The position numbers and the translations under genes are program-made. Below, in pieces: positions 48,357-56,571 of a DNA stretch of 57,009 nt. The DNA lies in the NCBI GenBank assembly GCA_018715645.1, contig DVLE01000052.1, forward strand, positions 1 through 57,009, in the 5' to 3' direction. How positions within the stretch are numbered: the stretch's first letter is position 1; each line of letters starts with the position of its first letter. The DNA comes from Candidatus Merdisoma merdipullorum (GTDB taxonomy: Bacteria; Bacillota; Clostridia; Lachnospirales; Lachnospiraceae). Below the pieces are notes generated by a model. It saw only the letters and a list, made by a program, of their open reading frames with translations. It was not told the origin of the DNA and did not search any database.

Positions 48357-49739
48357 TTATTCATTGCGAATCGCCGCCAGCGGACTCAGCCGCATGGCCC
48401 GCAGAGCCGGGAACAGTCCTGCGAGCATACCGATAAGCACCGCAAATATCAAAGCCACCAGCGACAGATAGAACGGAATATAGGAAATGTTAGAATAATA
48501 GCTTTCCTTCAGCACAAAATTGATGATCGCGGAAATCCCATAACTCAGAATCAGGCCGACAACGCCCCCGATCAAACCGATAAATCCGGCCTCCGCCAGG
48601 AACATATTCCGGATCGCGGAAAGGTCACAGCCCAGTACTTTCATCACTCCGATTTCCTTCGTCCGCTCATAGATAGACATCATCATCGTATTGGCGATGC
48701 CGATAGCCGCCACGAACAGGGATACCGCTCCGATTCCTCCCAGAGCTGCCTGAATAGAACGGGACTGTTCCTGCACCTGGTTCATCCATTCCACATTGCT
48801 GTTGGCCTGAAGCCCCAAAGCCCTGATCTGCTCCTGAACCTCCCCCACATGATCCATATCATCCACGCGGATATAAGCTTCATTATAATAGATTTCCTTG
48901 TAGGGTTTTCCCGCGCTGTTCGTAGGCTGGCCCGGAATCGCTTTTCCCTTGAACGCCCGTGTAAGCTGCGCTTTCAGGGCATCCACATTACAGAGCACGT
49001 AGTTTGAGTTTTCTCCGTACTCATCCGGGCCTCCGGCTATCAGACCGCAGGAGGGAACCACATATTTCTTCGGAGCAGGCACCGGGGTTCCGTTTTCATC
49101 CGTTCCTCCCCATTTATTATTGTAATAGGCTTCCGTATCAAAGATCACAAACAAGGGATCGTTCATAAAATCTACGTCCGCCAGCTCTCCCCAATAAGGA
49201 TACTGGCCCGTCTTGGCATTATAAAAATTGGTGATGACTGTATTTCCAAAAAGGAGCTGTAATTCCTCATCTGACGTAGGCAGCGTACCTTCCGCCATCT
49301 CAAGATTCAGCTTTTCAAGGGCCTCCTGGCTCATGCCGCGGATATAGAGATCGCCCTCCCATACGCCTTGCTTCGCGATAGCCGAAAGAGACAGCACCGG
49401 AGAGGCAATCTCCACATGTTCTATCTGAGCAATGGTCTCTATCATCGCGTCGTCAATCCGAACCGGCTCATTGCTTTCGCTGGAAGACGAGCTTTCCACC
49501 ATAACGCCCCCGCTGCTGTACATCACATATCCGCTTTCATTTGGATATACCGAGATCGTCGTCAGTCCGCCGTACTGCTCAATCTGCTCCATATTGGTTT
49601 TGTTAAGCCCCAGTCCGAGAGAAATCATGACTACGATGGACGCCGTACCCACGACTACGCCCAGGACTGTGAGGACAGTCCGCAGCTTCCGCCGCCAGAG
49701 ACTGCTCAGGCTCATTCTGAGCAAATCAATATAATTCAT
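48357..49739 (-). CDS. MacB/FtsX-type ABC transporter permease
   Basis: The 460-residue protein has the MacB topology. There is one N-terminal segment (LRTVLTVLGVVVGTASIVVMI), a large extracytoplasmic PCD domain (residues about 45-330) and three C-terminal segments from about 335. The core motif TKEIGVMKVLGCDLSAIRNMF and the LSPLAAIRNE ending are typical. AAGGAG precedes the ATG, 3 bases after the CARDB-like gene. It pairs with the ATPase at 51.7-52.5 kb as a mechanotransmission-type transporter acting outside the membrane. Confidence 0.92.
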   Translation of the reverse strand: MNYIDLLRMSLSSLWRRKLRTVLTVLGVVVGTASIVVMISLGLGLNKTNMEQIEQYGGLTTISVYPNESGYVMYSSGGVMVESSSSSESNEPVRIDDAMIETIAQIEHVEIASPVLSLSAIAKQGVWEGDLYIRGMSQEALEKLNLEMAEGTLPTSDEELQLLFGNTVITNFYNAKTGQYPYWGELADVDFMNDPLFVIFDTEAYYNNKWGGTDENGTPVPAPKKYVVPSCGLIAGGPDEYGENSNYVLCNVDALKAQLTRAFKGKAIPGQPTNSAGKPYKEIYYNEAYIRVDDMDHVGEVQEQIRALGLQANSNVEWMNQVQEQSRSIQAALGGIGAVSLFVAAIGIANTMMMSIYERTKEIGVMKVLGCDLSAIRNMFLAEAGFIGLIGGVVGLILSYGISAIINFVLKESYYSNISYIPFYLSLVALIFAVLIGMLAGLFPALRAMRLSPLAAIRNE

Positions 49740-49742
49740 GGA

Positions 49743-51701
49743 TTACTCCTTTTCTTTACTGCCGGTTTCGTCTCCATCGGCTTCTTCCATGCCGTCGTCG
49801 ATATTGTCGTCGTCCAGACTTACATCGTCCAGACCTCCCAGCTCATCATCCAGAGCCGCAATTTCCTCCGCCTGCGCTTTTTTCTTCTTTCTGAAACGAA
49901 TCACCACAAATACGATGACCGCGACAATCACAACAGCCAGAGGAACAAGGACATACCAGAGCTTAAAGCCTCCGCTCTCCTCTACCATCGGATCCGCCAT
50001 CATATCCATATCCATTTCCGGATAGAACGGCTCTGAAACATAGAGATTCATCTCTTTTTCCACAGTAGTGGCCTCTCCTGCCTCGTCCTCAAAGGTAATC
50101 TCTATCTTTACCACGCCTTCGTCCATTGTCGCCGCAGCTCCGCTCAGGTAAGCGTCCACATTTCCGGTTGCTCCCGGAGCGATATTTCCCAGATAAGTCT
50201 CTCCTCCCGTCACAGAGTCAGCGACAAATCTGACCGTCGTATTGTAAAGCTGCGTCTTGCCGATATTGTAAATGCTGAACATGACATTGGCTTCAGAGCC
50301 TACCTCGATGGATTCAGGCATTACCTCGATGCTGCTGGTGTCAATCCTCGCCTCCTGCCGGACAGGAATCGAAACGCTGGCCGTATTCTCGTAGGCATTG
50401 ACATTTTCATCCTCGTAGTTCATCTTCACATTGACCACATAAGGCTTCTGCGCAAGATCGGCGCGGGCCTCCATCTCCATGGAGATGTCCTTGCTCGCGC
50501 CCGGAGCAATCTGATCCACAAAGATCGTGCTTGAGCCCGCCGTAGGCAGGAAGGCCGCCGCCACATAGGTCGTGTCCGTACTCTCGCTGGCCGCCTGAAT
50601 GTCAAACACCATATTCTTGACCGCCGTCGCCTTGGAGGTATTCTGCATATGAAGCGTCAGCGTAAAGGTGTCGCCCGCATGCACGGTCTCCGGATCCGTA
50701 GAGAAGCCCGTGACAATTACTCTGGGCGTAGAAGCTTTGCCATCTGCGGACATGCCTGTGGTTCCCACCACATTTACATAAGTAGTCAGCGTCACGCTGG
50801 ACAGTACGTTATTTTCGTCCTCATAAGAGACCACAAAATTGATCGGCATATATCCGCTGGGCGCATCTTTTCTCGTTCTCAGCGTCCAGGTCAGCTCCCG
50901 GCGTCTGTCCATATCGGAACCGCCGTCGTCCGTACCCGGAAGGCCTTCGATGGTCTGGCTGTAATTGGAGGTTTCAATCTCAAAAGGCCATACGGAAGGA
51001 TCGCTGCTGATCTGCGGCGTCACCACCACATGATCTACCCAGCTTCGTCCCATATTCACCACGGGAAGCACCACGTTCACCTGCTGTCCCGCGTTCGCCA
51101 CCGGTGTTACCCAGTTGCCTCCCACCATGATATTGCTGTTGGTAGTGGAAGGCTGCGGATCCTCCTGCGGGGCTTCCGGTTTTATCGTATAGGAATCAAT
51201 CTGTGCCTTAACGTCTGTCTCAAAGGTCGTCAGATTGCTGGTATACATTTCGGCCGCCAGCGTGCCGCCCAGCTCATCCGGCTTACTGATGTCTCCTATC
51301 ATACTCTGCAGATACTGCAGGGCCGCCTCGCCGTTTCCCGCCGCCTCTATCAGAGATTTTTTGATATTATAGTGGCTGATCAGCACGCGCTTGGACGAAC
51401 GCTTCTGCGCGTCGGTAACCAGTTCCTCTGTCGTTTCACCGCTGCCTCCTTCCGGATCCTCCACCTGAGGGGTAGCAGTCCCATTGGATGTGTTCGTACT
51501 TTTCGTGCTTTCATCTGTATTGTTCTGAGTATTCGTCTCAGACTGGGCGGACGCTTCACCGCTCCCTGAACCTACTCCTTCTATCACCTGCGGAGATGCC
51601 TGCGCCGTCAGAGGCGCTAATCCAAGTCCTCCGGCCGGGACAGCCAACGAAGCGCAGAGCGCCAGCAGCAGTGCTTTTTTTGCTAATCCAAGGTTTTTCA
51701 T
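49743..51701 (-). CDS. Exported CARDB/COG1361-like protein with C-terminal membrane anchor
   Basis: The start MKNLGLAKKALLLAL has GGAGG about 10 bases upstream. The 652-residue protein has a signal peptide (about 1-36), a Ser/Thr/Asn-rich low-complexity region (residues 40-80) and several beta-sandwich CARDB-like repeats. Examples are PVVNMGRSWVDHVVVTPQI, ITLHMQNTSKATAVKNMVFDI-like and VNVMFSIYNIGKTQLYNTTV-like segments. One C-terminal membrane helix follows (VLVPLAVVIVAVIVFVVI), then a short acidic tail. Such proteins occur with FtsX-type ABC genes in Firmicutes. It probably lines the outer face, linking transporter and wall. The function is inferred. Confidence 0.85.
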   Translation of the reverse strand: MKNLGLAKKALLLALCASLAVPAGGLGLAPLTAQASPQVIEGVGSGSGEASAQSETNTQNNTDESTKSTNTSNGTATPQVEDPEGGSGETTEELVTDAQKRSSKRVLISHYNIKKSLIEAAGNGEAALQYLQSMIGDISKPDELGGTLAAEMYTSNLTTFETDVKAQIDSYTIKPEAPQEDPQPSTTNSNIMVGGNWVTPVANAGQQVNVVLPVVNMGRSWVDHVVVTPQISSDPSVWPFEIETSNYSQTIEGLPGTDDGGSDMDRRRELTWTLRTRKDAPSGYMPINFVVSYEDENNVLSSVTLTTYVNVVGTTGMSADGKASTPRVIVTGFSTDPETVHAGDTFTLTLHMQNTSKATAVKNMVFDIQAASESTDTTYVAAAFLPTAGSSTIFVDQIAPGASKDISMEMEARADLAQKPYVVNVKMNYEDENVNAYENTASVSIPVRQEARIDTSSIEVMPESIEVGSEANVMFSIYNIGKTQLYNTTVRFVADSVTGGETYLGNIAPGATGNVDAYLSGAAATMDEGVVKIEITFEDEAGEATTVEKEMNLYVSEPFYPEMDMDMMADPMVEESGGFKLWYVLVPLAVVIVAVIVFVVIRFRKKKKAQAEEIAALDDELGGLDDVSLDDDNIDDGMEEADGDETGSKEKE

Positions 51702-51753
51702 TCTTCTTTTTCCTCCCCATTTCCGGTTCCCGCAGCAGTTCAATCCCTCTGAA

Positions 51754-52458
51754 CTATTGGCGGTTATTCTCTATCTTCACGATCTTCCCGTCGATAATAT
51801 GGAATATTCTGTCCGCAAAGCCGGCCAAATGGTTGTCATGAGTTACCATGACAAGCGTCTGGTTCTGCTCCCGCACAATCTTCTTCATCAGCTCCATAAC
51901 CTCGGCCGATGTGTTGGAATCCAGATTTCCCGTGGGCTCGTCAGCAAAAATGATCTCCGGATCCACCACGAGAGCTCTGGCCACGCCCACCCTCTGCTGC
52001 TGGCCTCCTGACATCTCGTTCGGTCTGTGGTTCTTATGCTTGGAGAGCCCGACCAGATCAAGCATTTTATCCGCCTTCGCCAGACGTTCCTTTTTCGGCA
52101 CTCCGCGGAAAGTCAGCGGCAGAGCCACATTTTCCACCGCGTTCATCGTCCCCAACAGGTTAAACGACTGGAAAATAAAACCCACATGCTCACGCCGGAA
52201 CCGGACGAGCTGACTCTCATTAAGCTCTTCCAGGTGCTGACCGCTGATTACTATCTGTCCCTTCGTAGGCTTTTCCAGTCCTGCCAGCATGTTCAGCATC
52301 GTGGATTTTCCTGAGCCGGAGGGGCCCACAATCGAACAGAATTCCCCCCGGTATATATTCAGGCTCACCCCGTTTAATGCCCGGACCCTGTTCTCTCCAA
52401 TCCGGTATATCTTATACAGGTTTCTCACCTGAATCACTGCTTCTTTTTTCTGCTCCAT
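51754..52458 (-). CDS. ABC transporter ATP-binding protein (MacB/LolD family)
   Basis: The start MEQKKEAVIQVRNLYK has AGGAG 7 bases upstream. The 234-residue ATPase has Walker A GPSGSGKSTMLNML, Q-loop IFQSFNLLG, signature MSGGQQQRVGVARAL, Walker B IIFADEPTGNLD and H-loop VMVTHDNHLA. It is the first gene of the operon ATPase-CARDB protein-permease-amidase. A likely -10 TATACT lies about 70 bases upstream on the minus strand; the -35 is poor, so activation by a regulator is possible. Confidence 0.93.
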   Translation of the reverse strand: MEQKKEAVIQVRNLYKIYRIGENRVRALNGVSLNIYRGEFCSIVGPSGSGKSTMLNMLAGLEKPTKGQIVISGQHLEELNESQLVRFRREHVGFIFQSFNLLGTMNAVENVALPLTFRGVPKKERLAKADKMLDLVGLSKHKNHRPNEMSGGQQQRVGVARALVVDPEIIFADEPTGNLDSNTSAEVMELMKKIVREQNQTLVMVTHDNHLAGFADRIFHIIDGKIVKIENNRQ

Positions 52459-52671
52459 AGCTTTTCTCCTGAATCCGGCAGAATCATAATTCAGAAACTC
52501 TACCATATCTTGTATTATCCGGTTCCAGTATAGCACAAGATTTTCTAAAAAACTATTTAAGAAATTATTAAGATCAGCAACGCATTTATGCTGTTTTCAC
52601 AGCGTTTTTGTCAATTATGGGGACCGCAGTCTGAGTTCTCCCCTTCGCGTATACAACGGACTGCGGACCAG

Positions 52672-52715
52672 AAAAAAGGGCTTCCAGCGGAGCAAAGCCG
52701 CCAAAAGCCCTTTAT
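52672..52715 (-). terminator. Terminator of glyA
   Basis: On the minus strand AAAGGGCTT and AAGCCCTTT enclose an inner GCGG/CCGC stem and are followed by TTTTTT. A second hairpin (52620-52669, CCGCAGTC/GACTGCGG arms) lies further on. The remainder of 52459-52749 holds only the ABC operon promoter region. Confidence 0.9.
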
Positions 52716-52749
52716 TTTCCTGAAAATTGTCCTGTATCAAAGAGATAGT

Positions 52750-53991
52750 TTACATATCCAGCGGATATTTGTCAGTCAGGCTCTTTACCAAAGCCTTTGC
52801 GCGCTCCGTAGCGCTCTCGCCTTCCTTAATCATCATCGCCACAGCTTCGGCTACCGTCTCCATATCCTCTTCTTTCAGTCCGCGGGATGTAACCGCCGGC
52901 GTACCGATACGGATTCCGCTTGTAACAAACGCAGACTTGGGATCGTTAGGGATCGTATTTTTATTTGCCGTGATATTGGCCGCGTCCAGAAGATGCTCCA
53001 CTTCCTTTCCGGTCAAATCAAAGGGAGTCAGATCTACCAGCATCAGGTGGTTGTCCGTGCCGCCGGACACAATCTTGATGCCTCTGTCCATAAGGCCTTT
53101 GCAGAGAGCCTGCGCATTCTTTATAATCTGCTGCTGGTATTCCTTGTATTCCGGAGTCAGAGCTTCGGCAAAGCATACTGCCTTCGCTGCGATAACGTGC
53201 ATCAGAGGTCCTCCCTGAATACCCGGAAATACCGCTTTATTAAAGTTAAACTTCTTTGCCGTCTCAGCGTCTGACATAATCATGCCTCCGCGGGGACCGC
53301 GCAGTGTCTTATGCGTCGTGGTAGTCGTCACATGCGCATACGGAATGGGACTTGGATGAAGTCCTGCCGCCACCAGTCCCGCAATATGGGCGATGTCAAC
53401 CATCAGATAAGCTCCCACTTCGTCGGCAATCTCCCGGAACCGTTTGAAATCAAGAGTACGGGCGTAGGCGCTCGCACCGGCAATGATCATTTTGGGCTTG
53501 CATTCCAGCGCAATACGGCGGATTTCGTCATAATCCAGCACTCCATCGTCATTGACTCCATAAGGCACCACGTTAAAATACGTGCCTGAGAAATTAGCCG
53601 GGCTTCCATGCGTCAGATGTCCGCCGTGAGCCAGATTCTGTCCCATAATCGTATCGCCTGGTTTCAGCATCGCAAACTGAACCGCCATATTCGCCTGAGC
53701 TCCTGAATGGGGCTGTACGTTCACATATTCGCAGCCAAATATCTTCTTTGCTCTCGCAATGGCCAGATCCTCGACAACATCCACGCACTCACAGCCGCCG
53801 TAATAACGTTTGCCTGAATACCCTTCCGCGTATTTATTCGTCAAGGGGCTTCCCATTGCTGCCATAACCGCCTTTGACACCCAGTTTTCTGATGCAATCA
53901 GTTCAATATGACTGTTCTGGCGGTTCATCTCCGCCTCAATCGCGGCTGCAACCTCCGGGTCCACCGCCTTTACTTCATCCAATGAATACAT
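52750..53991 (-). CDS. glyA: Serine hydroxymethyltransferase
   Basis: The start [15 protein letters not shown] has AGGAGGAAGTGAC upstream; an ATG ten codons earlier lacks such a site. The 413-residue PLP enzyme has [41 protein letters not shown] and the PLP Lys in [15 protein letters not shown]. It converts serine and THF to glycine and methylene-THF, feeding the thyA reaction. The leader of about 120 bases carries repeated AAAGACAAA words and possible stems. Confidence 0.97.
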   Translation of the reverse strand: MYSLDEVKAVDPEVAAAIEAEMNRQNSHIELIASENWVSKAVMAAMGSPLTNKYAEGYSGKRYYGGCECVDVVEDLAIARAKKIFGCEYVNVQPHSGAQANMAVQFAMLKPGDTIMGQNLAHGGHLTHGSPANFSGTYFNVVPYGVNDDGVLDYDEIRRIALECKPKMIIAGASAYARTLDFKRFREIADEVGAYLMVDIAHIAGLVAAGLHPSPIPYAHVTTTTTHKTLRGPRGGMIMSDAETAKKFNFNKAVFPGIQGGPLMHVIAAKAVCFAEALTPEYKEYQQQIIKNAQALCKGLMDRGIKIVSGGTDNHLMLVDLTPFDLTGKEVEHLLDAANITANKNTIPNDPKSAFVTSGIRIGTPAVTSRGLKEEDMETVAEAVAMMIKEGESATERAKALVKSLTDKYPLDM

Positions 53992-54069
53992 GTCACTTCC
54001 TCCTGTGCTTTCCCGCGGCATTTTACTTAGCTTTCAGACGCATATCGGAGAGCAAAAGGATTTCCCCGG

Positions 54070-54099
54070 TTTGTCTTTCTGTAGCGCACATTTGTCTTT
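54070..54099 (-). promoter_or_regulatory. Repeated 9-base words in the glyA leader
   Basis: AAAGACAAA (minus strand) occurs at 54091-54099 and 54070-54078, starts 21 bases apart, just downstream of the glyA promoter. A GAGAGCA/TGCTCTC pair brackets the region (about 54107-54113 with 54049-54055). It matches no THF, glycine or ZTP riboswitch I know. It could be an operator pair or an unknown RNA element. Confidence 0.4.
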
Positions 54100-54114
54100 G
54101 CCGCATATGCTCTC

Positions 54115-54143
54115 ATTATATTAGACTGGCATAGAAAAAGCAA
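54115..54143 (-). promoter_or_regulatory. Promoter of glyA
   Basis: On the minus strand TTGCTT (54138-54143), a 17-base spacer and TATAAT (54115-54120). Confidence 0.75.
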
Positions 54144-54282
54144 GTATTTTTTGCTGTACGAACCAATCTGTTCCAAGCTGTAAAATCCACCATTGCCATC
54201 TTTGACATAATACGATACGATATAACCGTACCCTTACTTGACAGGAGCATACTCGCCCAAGCGAATCACGAAAGGAGCCGCT

Positions 54283-54618
54283 ATGAAGATTGCAGACACT
54301 ATGAACGGTCCCGTCTGGGTCATCTGGCTTGTCGCTTTGCTGTGTCTGGCGCTTGCCGTGCTTTTTCTTTCCGGTCACGGAAGCTGGCTGATCGCCGGAT
54401 ACAATACCGCAAGCAAAGAAGAAAAAGAAAAATATGACAGGACAAAGCTCTGCCGTATCATGGGCTGGGGGATGGCTGTAATCGCCGTCATGACTTTCGT
54501 TATGGCAGCCGGATGCCGGTCGCTCCCCGCATCCTTTACCAATCTGTACGGAGCCGTCATTTTGATCGACTGCATCGTTATGATTATTTTAGCCAACACT
54601 ATCTGCAAAAAGAAATAG
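54283..54618 (+). CDS. DUF3784 membrane protein
   Basis: The start MKIADTMNGPVWVIW has AAAGGAG upstream. The 111-residue protein has three membrane helices and the DUF3784 signature LSGHGSWLIAGYNTASKEEK followed by YDRTKLCRIMGW. Its function is unknown. A DUF1294 gene follows after 23 bases, probably cotranscribed. Confidence 0.9.
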   Translation: MKIADTMNGPVWVIWLVALLCLALAVLFLSGHGSWLIAGYNTASKEEKEKYDRTKLCRIMGWGMAVIAVMTFVMAAGCRSLPASFTNLYGAVILIDCIVMIILANTICKKK

Positions 54619-54641
54619 TTCCCTGCAAGGAGTTTTTACAT

Positions 54642-54941
54642 ATGAGACCAGCTACTGTTATCGCAATTTATCTTATCATTATCAATCTCTTTGCCTTTCT
54701 GCTCATGGGAGTTGATAAGGCAAAGGCACGCCGGCATAAATGGCGCATTCCGGAAAAAACACTTTTTTTGTCCGCCATTTTCGGCGGCAGCATCGGCGCT
54801 ATCCTGGGAATGCAGATATTCCGGCATAAAACTCAGCATATTTCCTTCCGGATCGGCATGCCCTGCATTCTGATCCTGCAAATAATCCTGGCGGCTTTTT
54901 TCTTTTCCGGTAGGCTGTCTGCTATCTTTCCCTCAATCTAA
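54642..54941 (+). CDS. DUF1294 membrane protein
   Basis: The start MRPATVIAIYLIIINL has AAGGAG 9 bases upstream. The 99-residue protein has three membrane helices and family motifs LLMGVDKAKARRHKWRIPEK and FGGSIGAILGMQIFRHKT. The function is unknown; such domains are often fused to cold-shock domains elsewhere. Its 3' end overlaps the convergent gene at 54933 by 9 bases. Confidence 0.92.
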   Translation: MRPATVIAIYLIIINLFAFLLMGVDKAKARRHKWRIPEKTLFLSAIFGGSIGAILGMQIFRHKTQHISFRIGMPCILILQIILAAFFFSGRLSAIFPSI

Positions 54942-55358
54942 AAGTAAGTACCAGGTTCCATCCACTCGTACCAGAGAAAGCTCCATAGTCTCTCCCGTGT
55001 GAGTTTCCTCCACAGTCGCCCATGCGGAGTCTCCGTCTTCCACGATTTCCAAAATCTCCAAATCCAGCTGCGCATATTCCGCTCCCATTTCCTCAGTAAT
55101 GTCCGTCAAAAGAGGAAATACATCTATCAGGCTTTGTCCATCCAGACCGAACAGGCCGCCCACCAGATTCACTCCGCCTCGAATCGCCGTTGCCGTAACT
55201 GGCTCAATGCAGTCAAGCATACCGTTGTAATCCTGTTCATTGAACGCTTTTTCAAAATCATTAATTGTTTTTTCCGGCGTGCTTGTATTGCCAAAGAAAT
55301 AAAATAAAACCGCTCCCGCGATGCAAATCGCCACAATTATTCCTATCAGTTTTTTCAT
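54933..55358 (-). CDS. Membrane-anchored protein with NTF2-like (DUF4878-type) domain
   Basis: The 141-residue protein has one N-terminal membrane segment (LIGIIVAICIAGAVLFYFF) and an outward domain that starts TPEKTINDFEKAFNEQDYNGM. It ends with paired strands (SAWATVEETHTGETMELSLV, VDGTWYLLL). The pattern is that of NTF2-like DUF4878 proteins. Function is unknown. It overlaps the end of the DUF1294 gene tail to tail. A good promoter lies at 55483-55511. Confidence 0.75.
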   Translation of the reverse strand: MKKLIGIIVAICIAGAVLFYFFGNTSTPEKTINDFEKAFNEQDYNGMLDCIEPVTATAIRGGVNLVGGLFGLDGQSLIDVFPLLTDITEEMGAEYAQLDLEILEIVEDGDSAWATVEETHTGETMELSLVRVDGTWYLLLD

Positions 55359-55482
55359 AACCTTTATCTCCCGTTCACAAAATCTTTAACCACTCTCAGT
55401 TTGTCCTCAACCGTCCCAATGAATCACCCGTAAATCTTCTCCGTCCCCCTTTGCTCATCCGTTTATTTATATTACTAGCTAT

Positions 55483-55511
55483 AGTATATATTGTGCAATT
55501 TCTCATGTCAA
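55483..55511 (-). promoter_or_regulatory. Promoter of the NTF2-like protein gene
   Basis: On the minus strand TTGACA (55506-55511), a 17-base spacer and TATACT (55483-55488), with a leader of about 120 bases. Confidence 0.8.
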
Positions 55512-55610
55512 TAGCTGGCTATTTCCTGAAAATTATTCCTATTCCTATTATCTGTTTTGTACTGAGAAGAACATCGATCGTCAGAATCGCGGCAGTCCCC
55601 CATATATAAT

Positions 55611-55644
55611 GGAGGAAAACATTCCATTCCGAATGCTTTCCTCC
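55611..55644 (-). terminator. Hairpin after metA
   Basis: GGAGGAAA-N-CATTC and GAATG-N-TTTCCTCC form a long stem with one mismatch, 13 bases past the metA stop codon. There is no strong T tract. Confidence 0.6.
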
Positions 55645-55656
55645 GTCTGTGTTCGC

Positions 55657-56571
55657 TTACTCATCTTCCCACTCGTATGGTGTAAGCTGGTATACATAAT
55701 AATTGATCCAATTCGTGTAAAGCGTATTTGCATGAGCCCTCCACATCAGAAGCGGCCTGTTTTCACTGTCATTATCCGGGAAATAGTCTTTCGGAAGCTG
55801 AATATCCAGTCCCTTATTCTTATCCCGCAGATATTCTTTCTCAAGCGTCAGCCTGTCATACTCAGGATGCCCGAATACAAAGACCTTGCGGCCTTCCTCG
55901 GCCATGGCGATGAATACGCCGGCCTCCTCGGACTCCGCCAGGATCGTCAGCTCCCTGCATGACCGTATCTCCTCCGTATCTACTGTCGTATGCCGGGAAT
56001 GGGGCGCATAAAACTCGTCGTCAAAGCCGCGGACCAGGGGCTCCTTCCGGTTGCGTACCTTATGCCGGTACAGGCCAAAGAGCTTCTGAGGAAGAAGCTT
56101 TTTCTCAAGTCCGTAAAAATGGTACATGGCCGCCTGCGCTCCCCAGCAGATAAAGAAAGTCGAGGTTACATGGGCGTCGGCCCAGTCCATAATCTCTACC
56201 AATTCTTCCCAGTAATCCACTTCCTCAAATTCCATCTGCTCCACCGGCGCCCCCGTGATGATCAGGCCATCAAAACGCCGCTTTTTTATCTCGCAAAACG
56301 GCTCATAAAATTTATTGATATGGCTCTGAGCCGTATTTTTGGACTCATGGCTGCTGACCATAATAAAAGTAATGTCAAGCTGCAGCGGTGTATTGGACAG
56401 AGAACGAAGAAGCTGCAGCTCCGTGTCCTCCTTCAGAGGCATCAGATTCAGGATCCCTATCTTCAGCGGACGTATATCCTGTTTCATAGCCCGTGTCTCA
56501 TCCATAACAAAAATATTTTCACTTTCCAGAATTGCCCTCACCGGCAAATCACTCTGTACCTTAATCGGCAT
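55657..56571 (-). CDS. metAA: Homoserine O-acetyltransferase (MetA-family, acetyl-CoA type by residue 111)
   Basis: The 304-residue enzyme matches the MetA/HTS family. It has the nucleophile Cys142 (FFICWGAQAAMYHFYG), H235 and E237 (FGHPEYDR), LNLMPLKEDTELQLLR and the IITGAPVEQM segment. Residue 111 is Glu. In this family Glu111 is known to favour acetyl-CoA and Gly111 succinyl-CoA, so this protein most likely makes O-acetylhomoserine for methionine synthesis by sulfhydrylation. There is no SAM riboswitch in its upstream region, and no other met gene adjoins it. Confidence 0.95.
   Translation of the reverse strand: MPIKVQSDLPVRAILESENIFVMDETRAMKQDIRPLKIGILNLMPLKEDTELQLLRSLSNTPLQLDITFIMVSSHESKNTAQSHINKFYEPFCEIKKRRFDGLIITGAPVEQMEFEEVDYWEELVEIMDWADAHVTSTFFICWGAQAAMYHFYGLEKKLLPQKLFGLYRHKVRNRKEPLVRGFDDEFYAPHSRHTTVDTEEIRSCRELTILAESEEAGVFIAMAEEGRKVFVFGHPEYDRLTLEKEYLRDKNKGLDIQLPKDYFPDNDSENRPLLMWRAHANTLYTNWINYYVYQLTPYEWEDE

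Larger units (their letters stand above)
55359..55656. other. AT-rich intergenic region
   Basis: 298 bases without a gene. It holds the promoter of the preceding minus-strand gene (55483-55511) and, at its right end, the hairpin after metA (55611-55644). Confidence 0.7.

Noticed and set aside
53992-54120. THF, glycine or ZTP riboswitch before glyA
   Set aside because: The conserved cores of these classes are not found; only unexplained repeats and stems remain, reported as a finding.
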